Below, piece by piece: positions 21,198 to 33,500 of a DNA stretch of 64,000 nucleotides. The stretch lies in assembly GCF_016808335.1 (NCBI RefSeq), contig NC_053142.1, positions 39,971,674 through 40,035,673 of the forward strand, written 5' to 3'. A program made the translations under genes and the position numbers. The stretch comes from Panicum virgatum (Eukaryota > Streptophyta > Magnoliopsida > Poales > Poaceae). Under the pieces are notes generated by a model that was not told the DNA's origin, did not search any database, and worked only from the letters and a program-made list of their open reading frames with translations. Each line of letters starts with the position of its first letter. The stretch's first letter is position 1.

Positions 21198-21727
21198 GAT
21201 TGAGCCATGGCCGGTTAGGGTACGATCTGGGATTTGATGCTGGGGGTTAGGGTTTGGGGAATTTTGGCTGGATGGCCACCAACTAGGCCGTGAGTAGCTG
21301 CTCCAAGATCTACGTGGAGGCCTACTCTCCCTCCTCTACCTCAGCCTCAGCATTGCTGCTGTGTGTCTCACTTCTCTTGGCTGCCCATAACCTGCTCGAG
21401 AAAATGCATGTGTGGCTTGTTTGAAGTGTTGCTTATATTCATCATCGCTTGCTTATATTCCTGGATCGAGGGCGCAAGCGGCGACGGAAGGCGGGTTTCT
21501 TGGTTTGCGCCACAAAACCAAGGAGGCGGACGGCGGTTGAAGACGCCAAGTCGTGGAGGCACGTGCGTCGGTCTCGGGACGGACGGAGGCGACGGGTGTC
21601 GACGGCGTCTAGGGCCTCGCTGCGGGCGAGGAGGTGACTGGCGTCGGGCGGCGTCTACTGCCGTCAGAAGGCCGAGGCGGGAACGGCGTCTAGGGCCACG
21701 GCGTGGAGGCGGGAATCTTCCCGCGCG

Positions 21728-22870
21728 TGAAGTTTTGGCGGTTTTCTCAAAACCGGCCACCTACCCGGGTTTCGCGGACCCTCCAAAACCGCGGACCGGA
21801 ACTTCGTCGACGTGGGGCATCGCAGCAAAGACTTCGAGTCGAAGAAAGAAACTCCGCCGTCGATTGAGTCTGTACAGCGGGCTACTGCAGACCCGACCGG
21901 TGTGACCGGTCCCATGGACCGGTCCCATGGACCGGTCTGACCGGTCTGGCCACAGCAGCTGGGTATAAATACCCCCACCAGCTCGTGGCTGGGTGAGTCT
22001 CTTGAGTCTTTTTGTATTCTCTTCGTTTTTCCTTTTCCCTGCCCCTGATCCAGGTTAGGGCCAAGGACTCCAACGCAAACGAGGGTTAGGGTTTAGCTAA
22101 TCACTCAATTTTAGTGGGTAGGATGATGGGCGGATGGCTCTAGCTTTGTATAGGTGAATTCCTCTGAAATTTATGAATGAAATCTTGTTGAGATCATCTA
22201 TGTGTGCTGAGTATTCGTCCTCCCCTTCCTCTTTTGTGTTTTGGACTTGATTTCTCCTCCTTTGGGATGTTTCGTGTTTAGAGGAATCAAGCCCGTGGAC
22301 TCGTGTTTTGCCAAACTCTTTGTGACGATTCCTATGCTTCTAGCCTAGTGCCAAACCCCCTGGAATCGCGAGTTCTCACGAATTGGAGTTTTTGTGTTCT
22401 TGAGAAAACCCCAATCCACTTTGATATTTCCCCGAATTCTCAAGATCCTTTAATCTTTTGGGAGAGATCTCTTGGGGATATGTTCACGGGATAGATGTGA
22501 AGGTATCCTCCAAGTTTCGTTGGATTTGGACTTCGTTTGCTCAAGATTCAACATTTGGAGCTTTGGTTGCGGGCTGTCTGGGAGCGACCGGGCTGTCTGG
22601 GAGCGACCGGTCTGGAAATTCAAATTCTAGGCCGACCGGTCTGACCGGTCTGAGCTAGCGGTCAGACCGGTCTGACTCAGCAGAGCTGCTGTTTGGGGAG
22701 TTTTTCCGTATTGATTCCGTTTCTCTTTCTATGGGTTTTTGCTTAGAGATAGCTAGTCCATAGCTACTCTCTCACCCTAGGTTCGAGGGCTTGTGGTGAT
22801 TTTCGAGAGAAATTTTGATCGGCTCCCATTCACCCCCACCTCTGGTCGCCAGTTTCGGTCCCTCATTTGT
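21728..22870 (+). mobile_element. LTR of an ACCGGT-rich retrotransposon, probably solo
   Basis: The sequence has an LTR-like order: GC-rich upstream part, a GGGTATAAATACCCC TATA region at about 21962, and a leader-like T-rich part. It ends near CATTCACCCCCACCTCTGGT, which resembles LTR 3' ends of grass elements. ACCGGT or GACCGGTC occurs about ten times in two clusters (21893-21946 and 22585-22670), including CCATGGACCGGT repeats. No internal coding region or second copy is present, so a solo or truncated LTR is likely. End points are approximate and no target duplication was found. Confidence 0.5.
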
Positions 22871-25485
22871 GTATGGACAAACCATGCAATCTGTTCATGG
22901 CATCAAGAAACAATCTTCGTCCTGATCTGCTTTTATTTTTTAAAAGTTTTTTAGATTAAACTTACATTGATCCATCACCTATCACTTGGTTTATTTTTTG
23001 GTTAGGTTGTTAGTATTATTCTGCATGGCCATTAAGCTTTCTGTATTTCTGCAGGGGTGGCAGTTTTATCTAGCAAGTCTGAAACTGGTTGTTCAATATC
23101 ATCAAGATTTAAATAAATTTCAATGGGCATTTAAATACTATCCAGCTAGCATTTAAAAATGTTAACAAGAAGCTATTTAGAAAAGTTTAAGCTTTGTATC
23201 GGTTAGTTAATAAGCTTTGCATGCAGGCACCAATATGATTCTAGATTATGCGAAACAATAAATTTCAGTAGGCAACAATATTTTTTGTTCTAAGCAATAA
23301 TATGGTTCTTGACAGGCAAAACACTATACTTCATTAAGCAATTTTTTAGCGAGCACTTTGTAATTCCTTTTTTGACTTGTTGCCTTAACTAGTATGTCAC
23401 ATACAACTACTAGCACTGGTAGTAGATAATATCCCTCCCTACCACTATATGCATTCAACATTCAACGACCTTCAATGCAACAAGCCAATATGGTATGCGG
23501 TGCCGTTGATAGTGATTATTGGTCTGGTTTCGTTCGAAACACTTTGATCCTGCCTACCTTGCCTTCAGCATGCGGTCCAGTGTTCTTGACAGTTTTTTTA
23601 TTTCTTTCAAGATCTGTTGCTCTTCTTTTCAGTTGCTCCTATCCTTTGTCTGAAGTGGAGCAAGAAAGAAGTCGTTGCAATTCTCAATCTCTTCACCTGA
23701 CAGAGTTAGGACAAGATGTAGCTGACAGGCAATGAGGACAAAAGCAGCTACCCTATGCTTATCTACCAATGTGTTTTGTGGGTACAACATCCTTCTTCAA
23801 ATTGGCGCCTGAAATTTTGTTGTGATGTTTACCACTTTTGCCTAGCAATAATCTGAATGCGGAATGTTTCAGTTTCACTGTAAAGAGTCAAAGACTGGTA
23901 TGCTCTGGGCCATGCATGCCCCCTCATCGCTAGGTGTGATCACTAGTAATGTAGTATTAGTGCTACTCTATATACTCTCTGGAGTAATGTAACGCTTTCA
24001 AGATTTGGCATATCAATATATTGTCTGTGCAATTTTGTTACTTCCGTTAGTGTTATAATATGTATGCCATCATCTTTGTTCAGCAAGTGATGGTGTCCGG
24101 AGCTGGCATTATTGCCTTGGTCAATGAAGCGGTGGCAATTCAAATCAGAAGACATGGCGGATGGTTCGAACAGGAAAAATGCATACGTACAGGAAAAAGA
24201 AGTAATGACATAAGTGTTTTGCTAGAAGAGGAAACTTGTATTGTTGTGTATTACAATCTTTCCGAAAACAGGGTGGCCGTACTGGCTGTCGAAATTACGG
24301 CCGGCCGTAGAATAGCCACGTCCTTTATTTTAATAGTGATGATGATGAAAGGGTGAGGTCCTGGAGCTAGCCCTCTCTTTCCCTTCCTAAATTTGCATGC
24401 CCTTTCTTCTCCAGTGACCCAACCTAAATTTTGCATGCCCCCTATTTATTTATTTATTTTTTAAAAAAATTCCCTTTTGTTGTTTTTCTAGTGCAACCTG
24501 AGACTGAGTGGCCGTTCCATTCTCCCGCAGAACCTCCCTTTTGATCTGAACGTGGGCTTGGAATCGGACCCTACTAATTTTTCCCGAGAACCAAAACTTA
24601 AGATCGCATGTAAAGGCAGCTCTGCGTCTGCTATTTGGGCGTGACTCAGCAGCTCCAATTACCATCCAGCAGGCGGAATCTGCCCGGGGCCTCACCATCT
24701 GCTGGCGCGCCAAGTTTCACTAATCACGATCGATCCGGGCCGTCCGCAAGCGGAGCTCTCGCTGATCCCACGGACGGGGGTCCCCTGAGTGCTCAGACAA
24801 AACGGCTTTTGGTTCCTGTGACCGTGTGTGGTGGAATCAGTTCGGTGGAGCAATCGAGTGCGTCAGAGCAAGTGCCCGGCGTTATTGGCTACAGTATAGT
24901 AGCAGAATATTTAAATTTTTTTCGACAATGGCTAGTAGGAGAGAATATATGAAAATATGAATCTGCAGCCTGGTTTAGATTTTTTTTTTGGTTGGGAGGA
25001 TCAGGTTCGAGTGCAGTGGTGCACCAAACCCCGCCCCGGACCGGATCGGACCGGCCCGGCGGCGGCGCGCGCGACCGCATGCAACTGCGGGGGTGTTCAC
25101 ACCGCGCCCCGCGCCCCGCGAGGTCAGTAGTGGCCCGTGGCCGCGCGCGACCGGGGAGGAGAGCACGGAAAGCGGCCGGGCGTTCCATTCCGTGCCATGC
25201 CCATGATCACCTTTTCTCTTCTTTTTTTTTCCTTTTTTTTCCCTGAGGTTCGGTGCATCGCGTCGCGTCGCGTCGCACGCGCATTATTGCGAGAGAAGAC
25301 CAGACCCGGCCGCCGGGCGGTCCCAGCTGGCGTGCCGGTGGCCGGTAAAGAATTATTAGCGCTACCAGCAAGCCCGTGGCTGGCAGGTCGCGCCATGCCG
25401 CCATGGATAAAGCAGCGACCTGGACGGTGGCGGCTGCGGATCTCCGGCGAGGCCAACGTGTTCAACGTTGGCACATGGCTCGTGA
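22871..25485. other. Intergenic sequence, no recognised gene
   Basis: AT-rich from 22900 to 24480, then increasingly GC-rich. Open frames in 24975-25450 occur on both strands together, as expected for GC-rich noncoding DNA. No domain is recognised. Confidence 0.4.
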
Positions 25486-25489
25486 CACA

Positions 25490-25565
25490 TGGCGTGCGGC
25501 GCTGTCACGTGTCACCGAGATCCGGTCTTCTCCGCCTCTCGGGTCACGTGACGTGACACATGGTC
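25490..25565. promoter_or_regulatory. Cluster of ACGTG / G-box motifs
   Basis: Within 75 bp there are CTGTCACGTGTCACC (about 25501-25515) and GGGTCACGTGACGTGACAC (about 25541-25559). Together they give two CACGTG cores plus an extra ACGTG in both orientations. CACGTG is the core bound by plant bZIP and bHLH factors and resembles ABA-response elements. No gene start was identified next to it, so its target is unknown. Confidence 0.4.
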
Positions 25566-25985
25566 CGAGGCTCCGAGCCGGGAAGGGAACACGTCGTGTT
25601 TGTCCCGGCTGCTTGGAGTGAAGTCAGGCACGCTGCTGCTGCTCTCTCTCTCTCCCTCTCCCTCTCTGGTCACCGTGGGATTCAGGATTTCAGGTGCTCG
25701 ATCCGAAACGGAAAAAAAATTATGATCGCGAGCTAAAGCAACCCTTATAGATGTGCCGGCAGCGGACGAAATGAAAGGCCAGTGTGGCCTGCAATAAATG
25801 CAGCGGCGGCGGCAAGTGGGCAGCGCATGCAGCCAATTACCTGCAAGCGACAGCAGCAGCGTAGTAAATGGGAGCGCGCGTGCGCACATCCGCCGGCTCA
25901 GCCGGCGGGTCGCGAGATGTCCGCTTTTCTCTCTTGATTTCTCTCCCCGCCACGTAGGATTTCTCCGGCTCCCCGCCGGTTATAA

Positions 25986-26360
25986 GGCTTTCTCCAATAG
26001 CGCACCGTAAAGCGCCCCCAACCCTACGAAGGCGGGCTTGGGGGAGCGAGCGGTCCAACGGCTCCCCCACAGCTCCCTCTATATTTTTAATCACACCATT
26101 TCTTCATGATATTAATCTCGTTTGAGCCCCGTAACATGATGATAATACGTATCATGACAGTAGAAATATTACATGATTTTTTTAAAATTAAAAAATGATA
26201 AATAAATAGTTAGTTAATTAGTGATATAGAGGGAATAGATATGGGGGGAATGGTTGAAGAGAAGGAGTTATAGGGGGAGGAATCTTTTGGAGGGAGATAG
26301 TAAAATATAGTAAATAGTACGTTTGGGGGGAGTTGGATGGGGGAATGGTTGGAGATAGCC
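25986..26360. mobile_element. Tourist-like MITE, copy 1
   Basis: The 375-bp element is flanked by TAA at 25983-25985 and 26361-26363. Its ends, GGCTTTCTCCAA and TTGGAGATAGCC, are imperfect inverted repeats. It is the same family as the element that begins 15 bp downstream. TAA duplication and size fit Tourist (PIF/Harbinger) MITEs. Confidence 0.85.
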
Positions 26361-26375
26361 TAACAGCTGCTCTAA

Positions 26376-26813
26376 GGCTTGCTCCAACGGCACACCCTAA
26401 ACCGCCCCCCACCCTACGTAGGGGGGCTTTCGGGGGAGCGAGCGCTCCAACGGCTCCCCCCACAGCTCCCCCTATATGTGGGGGGAGTTGAAACTCCCCC
26501 CACATATAGAGTGAGTTCCAACTCCCTCTATATCTTTAATCACACCGTTTCTTCGCGATATTAATCCCGTTTGAGCCCCGTAACATAATGATAATGTGTA
26601 TTATGACAGTACAAATACTGTATGATTTTTTTAAAATTCAAAAACGTTAAATAAATAGTTAGTTAATGAGTGATAGTATATAGAGGGAATAGATATGGGG
26701 GAACGGTTGGAGAGAAGGAGTTATAGGGGGAGGAATCTTTTGGAAGGAGGTAGTAAAATATAGTAAATAGTACGTTTGGGGGGAGTTGGATGGGGGAATG
26801 GTTGGAGATAGCC
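26376..26813. mobile_element. Tourist-like MITE, copy 2, with extra hairpin
   Basis: The 438-bp element is flanked by TAA at 26373-26375 and 26814-26816. It aligns along its length with copy 1 in the same orientation, but has about 60 extra bases around 26469-26530 that contain a perfect hairpin. Confidence 0.85.
26472..26509. repeat. Perfect 18-bp hairpin with 2-nt loop
   Basis: CTATATGTGGGGGGAGTT (26472-26489) is followed by GA and then its exact complement (26492-26509). It is present only in MITE copy 2 and absent from copy 1, so it arose after the two copies diverged or was lost from one. Confidence 0.9.
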
Positions 26814-26819
26814 TAATGG

Positions 26820-28075
26820 GTAACCTGAGTGCCGGATTGACTTTGGCGCAGAATTTTGAGTTCCGGGCTTCCGGCTGAAAGCGCTTGGACTGCTTTACAG
26901 GTCCGCCTCTGTTTCTCCTCCTTTTCCTTCGCTGGACAGGTCACCATGTGCAGGCTCTCTTTCTTTTTTATTATTTACTTGTATACTTCCTTTGCTCTAC
27001 CGAAAATTAGACCTACAGAAAGAAGAAGAAAAATCTGGTCCCTGCAATCGCATTCCGCGATCGTGTGAAACGTACGGGCGCATATTAAACTGCGGCGGGC
27101 CCCCACTCAACTCGCCGGAATTGCAATGCAGCGCTGGTGGTCACTACTACTACTAACCACAAGCAGCAACAGCAGTAGTTTTTTTTTAAAAAAAAAAAAG
27201 AAGCAGCAGCAGTGCAGCACAAGGCACAAGCAGTGACTGAATGCTGCAGTGCAGTAGCCCTGGCCCAGCATTGTTTCGGCCCGCCCCCTTTTTTTCCTAG
27301 GTGGTCCCTCCCTCTCACTCCCCCCGCCTCCGAGGTGGGAGACTGGGCCCACCAAAACCCCGCTCCCCGTCCCGAAATTGGCGAGAGGGCCCATCAGCCC
27401 ATCGCACCACCAGCGTCCAGCGTGCCATGCATCCACCCACTGGGGGGTCGCATCCAATTCGCGAGGCGCCGTCGCCAGTCGCCACCCTCGCGCACGCATC
27501 GAGCCATCGACCCAAGAAGCTAGTGCAAGTGAAGAGCAAGGCTCGGCGCGTCGGCCACGACGTTTCCATTTTCTGACCGCACCATCATCCTCTGCAGCGC
27601 GCGTCAGGTGACGACGATCCACATGCTGCGGCCGGCAATGTAGTTGCAGACTAGTCGCTAGTGGAGGCGGCATCAGCGATCGGCGTCGCCGCCCCTGTGC
27701 CACCGAGCCGGACGGCGACCGGTCGAGCGGGGTAGCCAAGAGTCAGGTCGCCGGCGACAGGCCGGAGGCACACCATGGCACACCATGCCTTACGCGCAAA
27801 GCAAAGCACAGCACTACCCGTAGGCCATAGCCAACGCGACACTGAAGAAAAGTGAGAGAGAGAGAGAAAAAAAAAACAAGCTTTGGCACGTCGAGGCCAC
27901 CTGAGAGGCCGGCGGCAGATATTATACCCGGCGCCTCGCTCTCGCTGGCTGCTGTGTCCCGCCGGGACGAATCGGAGCAGCGAGGGGAGCGAGGCTGAAA
28001 AAGAGGGAGCAGGGGGGGCCACGATCCTACGCCAAGCCGGCCAGGATTCGGCCGCTTTATTCGGTCCGGCCCACC
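26820..28075. other. GC-rich intergenic sequence
   Basis: There are many overlapping open frames on both strands, none with a recognised domain. A T-run followed by an A-run lies at 27181-27199, with CAGCAG repeats on each side. This may be promoter-like DNA or eroded gene fragments. Confidence 0.35.
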
Positions 28076-30538
28076 GCCAAAAGGAGGGCGGAACAACTTG
28101 CCGCGGAATCTAACGGCTCTCTCGCTCGGATCACTCCGGAGTCAGAACCAGCCGAGCACGTCAGATTCCTTGGAGGAGGGCGCGGAAAAGGAGAGGAAGG
28201 CCAAGGGTGACACTGTGACAGAATCCACTCCGGCGCGCGGAGATTCTCTCACACAGAGGCCGCCCCCACCCGAATACTATTCTCTTCCCCAGGCAGGTAG
28301 GCGGCAGTGGCGCCGGTGCTCCCGCAACTATGGATGGCTCTGGCCGCTCTTCCTCCCCGGCCCCGGCAACTTGCTCGCCCCCGCAGCTACGGAGGCAGGC
28401 GATCCGATCCGCCGAGGCGGGAGCTCTGCCGATTCCATATCTGCGTAAAGGGAGGGGCGGCAAGATCGATTCCGTTGCGGTGTTTATCCGTCACTGCCGT
28501 ATCGTATTCTCTTCCTCGTTCCTCCCTAACGAATAACATAGGAGATTTACTCGGCATCAGTCGCTTGAAATTTGGTGCCGCATCAATCGAAGTATTAGTA
28601 ATAGCTATAGGGCCTGCAGCAAACCTTTTTATTTTGCCCGTTGTGCACTATCGGATCCCAATGCTGGTAATTGGATCCATTTTATTTTTCATGTGAACCG
28701 CGGCTCTGTAATTGATGATCACTCTGTTCGGCAGCTCCAGCAGCCTCCAGTCCAACAGTGTTTTCCTCTCACACCGCTCCAGCACCAGCTTCCAGCCACT
28801 AGCCAACCAACAGTATTTTTCTCTCACACCACTCCAGCCACCAGTTCCAGCTCCAGCCCAGCGAACAGAGTAGATGGCTGCTGTGTGGGACCCACCACTT
28901 CCTCCTTTTTCAATTTTCACTTCTTCCCTACCCACTCTACCGATAGAAGCGGAGGGGTCGAGGCCCATCCACTCGAGCGAGGAGACGAAGGGGTCGAGTG
29001 GAGGGCGATTGCCTAGGGGTCGCTGATCTCAGTGATTTTTCGGCGACGCACTCCATCGGCTTGTCCCAGTGACGCACCAGTAACTCCAACCGGTGAGAGG
29101 TGGTGGCATCGGCATTTTTGCTGTATGTTCCCTTTCTTATTTGTTAGTATTTTTAGATCTGTTAGTGTTTGATCTGTTAATGTTGTCCGTTGTTGTTGGT
29201 GGTGGTGTGTGTGGGGAAGGGGGCCTGCGGTGGGGTGGAGGAGCAGAGTGCACGGTCGGGGTCAGCAGCGTGTTGTCTTTTTTCCCTCCATTTCATTCCA
29301 CGAACGGATTTGTGCTTTCTGTTGGGGGTTTCAACCATGAGGGAGATGGGTAGTGGGTGGTAACACCATGTTAAATACATCTTTTGATTTTGTGAGGCTG
29401 AAGCGTGGGTGTAAGTGGTGTGATATTTTTAGTTGATTTTTTTGTCTTTTCTCTTTGGAATTTTTTTTGTCTTGATCCAACCCCATTTAATTGTAGTTTT
29501 TGTTGAGAGTGTGTATGTGTGTTTAGGGTTAGTGGCTTGCAGTGCAGATTAGCATCTTCGTTGATGTATCATAAGCAGTGTCTAGGGTTAGTTTGCTCAT
29601 GGATCCTTGCCATGGATGTATTCGATTTGTTATCTGGTCAGATTTGAATTGGGGATTCCAGTTTGGCTTTCATCTCCGCATGTCATCTAGCCTTGGGCCT
29701 AAAAGTTTCTGTCAAAAGTTTGGTCCATTTCTTCACTAAGCAAGACAGTAGCAGTAGTTTCTTTTCATATCAACTGCTTGACTGGGTTTGTAGGTTTTGT
29801 TTTCCAATTTCCTTTGTGTCATTGTGTGTGCCATTCTGCAACTTTTACCGACACTGTTGGACTGGAGGCTGCTGGAGCTGCCGAACAGAGTGATCATCAA
29901 TTACAGAGCCGCGATTCACATGAAAAAATAAAATGGATCCAATTACCAACATTGGGATCCGATAGTGCACAACGGGCAAAATAAAAAGGTTTGCTGCAGG
30001 CCCTATAGCTATTACTAATACATCGATTGATGCGGCACCAAATTTCAATCGACTGATGCCGAGTAAATCTCCTCTGTTATTCGTTAGGGAGGAACGAGGA
30101 AGAGAATACGATACGGCAGTGATGGATAAACACTGCAACGGAATCGATCTTGCCGCCCCTCCCTTTACGCAGATATGGAATCGGCAGAGCTCCCGCCTCG
30201 GCGGATCGGATCGCCTGCCTCCGTAGCTACGGGGGCGAGCAAGTTGCCGGGGCCGGGGAGGAAGAGCGGCCAGAGCCATCCATAGTTGCGGGAGCACCGG
30301 CGCCACTGCCGCCTACCTGCCGGGGGAAGAGAATAGTATCCGGGTGGGGGCGGCCTCTGTGTGAGAGAATCTCCGCGCGCCGGAGTGGATTCTGTCACGG
30401 TGTCACCCTTGGCCTTCCTCTCCTTTTCCGCGCCCTCCTCCAAGGAATCTGACGTGCTCGGCTAGTTCTGGCTCCGGGAGTGATCCGAGCGAGAGAGCCG
30501 TTAGATTCCGCGGCAAGTTGTTCCGCCCTCCTTTTGGC
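28076..30538. repeat. Large inverted repeat, 686-bp arms, 1.09-kb spacer
   Basis: The left arm 28076-28761 and right arm 29851-30538 are near-identical reverse complements. By eye I find on the order of 15-20 differences along the arms. Outer ends start GCCAAAAGGAGGGCGGAAC and inner ends are CCAACAGTGT. The spacer (28762-29850) and the inner part of the left arm form a copy of the 5' end of the minus-strand locus at 39.9-34.3 kb. No target duplication flanks the outer ends. A transcript across it would fold into a very long double-stranded RNA. It may be a foldback or long-TIR element, or an inverted duplication of a promoter segment. Confidence 0.85.
28722..28870. mobile_element. MITE-like segment with CTCTGTTCG ends
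   Basis: Inverted ends CTCTGTTCG (28722-28730) and CGAACAGAG (28862-28870) enclose CCAGC-rich sequence with two CTCTCACACC(G/A)CTCCAGC motifs. This composition is typical of a common grass MITE family. No clear target duplication is seen. The same segment occurs inverted in the third copy near 39535-39680, so it predates the duplication. Confidence 0.5.
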
Positions 30539-30539
30539 A

Positions 30540-33500
30540 TAAAAAATTACATATATTTTTTTTGGAACACAACAAATAAAAGAATTACATGTAATTTTTT
30601 TTGAACACAGAAAGAGAAGTTACATGTAAATTTTTTTAAAAAATATTACATTTGAATCTTTTAGGAACACAACAAAGGGGAAAATGTAAAATTTTTAGGT
30701 TTACATTCTTCCAAGAAAAACCAACAAATACAATTCAATTACTATAGCTATCCAAAGATGCAATTGATGTACAAGTTATCCTATTATCCACTATTCACTC
30801 ACAAGTGAGGCTTCCAAGGGCATAGTGGAAGGATTTTGCACCTGCAACATTATTCCTGGAGAGATTCATGAGATCTGCAAAATTTTGCAATGGGATTGGT
30901 GCAATTATATTATTCTGCAGCATACTGAAACACTAAATCCTATCTAAAGCTCTATTCTTGTATATGGTAAAATAATCTAAAATCATTGCAAAGCTACCGG
31001 AAACAAATACATCAGCTATGCCTACAACAAATTAGTACACAAATATGCTTACAAGAGAAAACAAAAGCTCAGAGCGGGAGAACTAGCATCGCGCTTGATT
31101 TGAGGCGTATATTGTTGATAAGAACCTAAGATGTAAGAGAGGACACATGGTCAGAATAAGAGCAATTGAACAATTCTATTTGCAGTAAGCACTAAAGCAA
31201 TTTAGTGAAGTGTCTAAAATGTGATGCATCACAATGAAACCAATAATATAGTTGTTGGGTAACAATGATATAGCTAGCACCATTTCTAGCCTGATAACAA
31301 TTAATACAATCACTAGCCAACTGCGAAATGATACAATAAATTCCTAATATGAACCTGGTTCACTAAACATTTAGCTAACACAATTACCTGACAAGAATAC
31401 CAGAATCTGTGCACTTGGTAGAGCCTTCTAGCCCCCTGAACCAAAAGAAACATGAAAGTAGAACAAGGCAAAGGGGGCACTTTACAATACAGATAATGAT
31501 AAAGGGGTGCATCCATTTTCATTAGAAATTGCAGAAATGAAAAATATAACACTATAAAATACTCTAAAATATAGAGATATAGCTACTTATACTTTGCCTT
31601 ATGCACAAATTATCATTAGCAAAATGACTAGCTAACGGCAGTACTGAACCACTAAAAATATACTGCTAAACTAATAACATAAGTTTAAAACCAAGCATTC
31701 ATTAGAATGTTGTAACCAATCTCAAAAATAAGTAAATGACATTATCACAAACTCAAGCATTCCACAGGTATGATACAGATTCTTACAAGAAAATTAGTTT
31801 TGTGAAAAAATATTATGTTTGCTAGAGCCTGTGACAACTATTGCCTTGCCTATGTGCAGTATTGATAAAAAGTGCATATGCGAATGCTTTCTCTCCCTCC
31901 CTCCACAACAAACACAAGTGCAAAGCTGGAGATTTATGCATGTTTTACGGATATATTTTTTCTCTATTAGATTTTCTGCACATTAGAAGTAATTAATAGA
32001 ATGATCATGCAAGTTTATTATAGGAATATGCAAGAAGAATATACGCAAGTTTACTTGATAAAATAATTCAAAGGCACAAAAAATCTAATAAATGAAGTAA
32101 ATTTACATAGGAAGAATATTGAAAATTAACAAATTTCTCTCGTTGTAAGTTTAGTATAATGACCATTCAAGTTTTCTGTAACACAAAGTGACTAGTCAAT
32201 TGCTACCTATATTAGAGATTTGTTGGTTAGCCTACTGCTACCAAGAAATTACAAAAAAAGTCTTCCAATAATAAATAAAATGTAGCATAGCTAATATGGT
32301 CCTTGTACACTGTTGGCCGCCAATTGGTCCTGAAAATTGGACCCTCATCTATTCACAATTATGGAAAGAGCTATAATTGGAACACACAAGTGGTAGTGAT
32401 GCAAAGTACAAGTGAGGAATCTACACTAAAGAGGCACAAACAGGCGACCAGAGAGAGTATGCAATGGTAGGTTAAATTTGGGAGAAAGGAGAGGCAGACA
32501 TGGACATATGAGCTTCTCACAGAAAAATTCAATAGGTATTGAATCTAAGTATAACATGAAAAGTCTCATGTTAGCTGGTACCCTACAACCTGTCCTCCTT
32601 GATATGGAACAAACTTCACACATAAATCAAGTAAATCTTTTCGACATTATAATATAAAGAAAAGATTTAGGGACAGATTAGTCTATATTGTCACCTATGC
32701 ATCTTACTCTATGCACAAGGCACTTTACACAAAAAAAGGTATATGACGAGATTCCAAAACAAATTGGAGCTCTTATGCAAAAATTAAGGGATACACAAGT
32801 GCTCACTACAAATGGAAAACTATCAAAAACCCAGTTACCTTATATGCCTTAAAAAATCTAGTCAAGTTATGCAAATATTAAAAACCGAGCCCAGATCAAA
32901 CTAAATTGCAAATAAAAAAAGTCCATGATGGAACTGAATGGTCATCATCTTAAAGTGGAGATAATGTTGCCGGCAATTGATCAAGGTTGCCGGCCAGAGA
33001 ACAAATTTTGGAATCTATATCTATTTATGTATACATAAGGATTAGTAGGAAATGGAGATTAACCTGAGCTCTCGCGTCTCTGCCTTTATCTGCGCGCTTT
33101 ATCAGACATGCTGCTAGCACACAACAAAAAGAGGAATGCTCATTTAAGGCTCTACGCAAAGAACCACCTCAAAAATCTTCCTATATGTAAGATTCTTACC
33201 GCTAACTCACAAAACACAGAATGTCACTGATATTAGGGGTGGGGGACAAGCTAGTATTTTTTTATATTTCAAGGAACTCAACGAGAGAATGGGGATAGAA
33301 TTGCTATGTCCAACTAATGACCATGACCGAGATTGGGGGTGATACAAAAAATGAGTTTGATGATATGCAAAGAAAAAAAAATCTGATTCAACTCACCTTG
33401 GTGATGATTTTTCAGCGAGCGCGATGAATGTAGATCCAAATAGCAGTAGGGGGTGTGAGTTTGTTCTTGCAGAAAAATAAGAATTAAAAAACACATTTTA

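Noticed and set aside
28307..28696. 129-codon frame with a hydrophobic tail (IAIGPAANLFILPVVHY), also in the inverted arm
   Set aside because: No ATG-supported family match; conservation between arms is explained by recent duplication of DNA, not by selection on protein.
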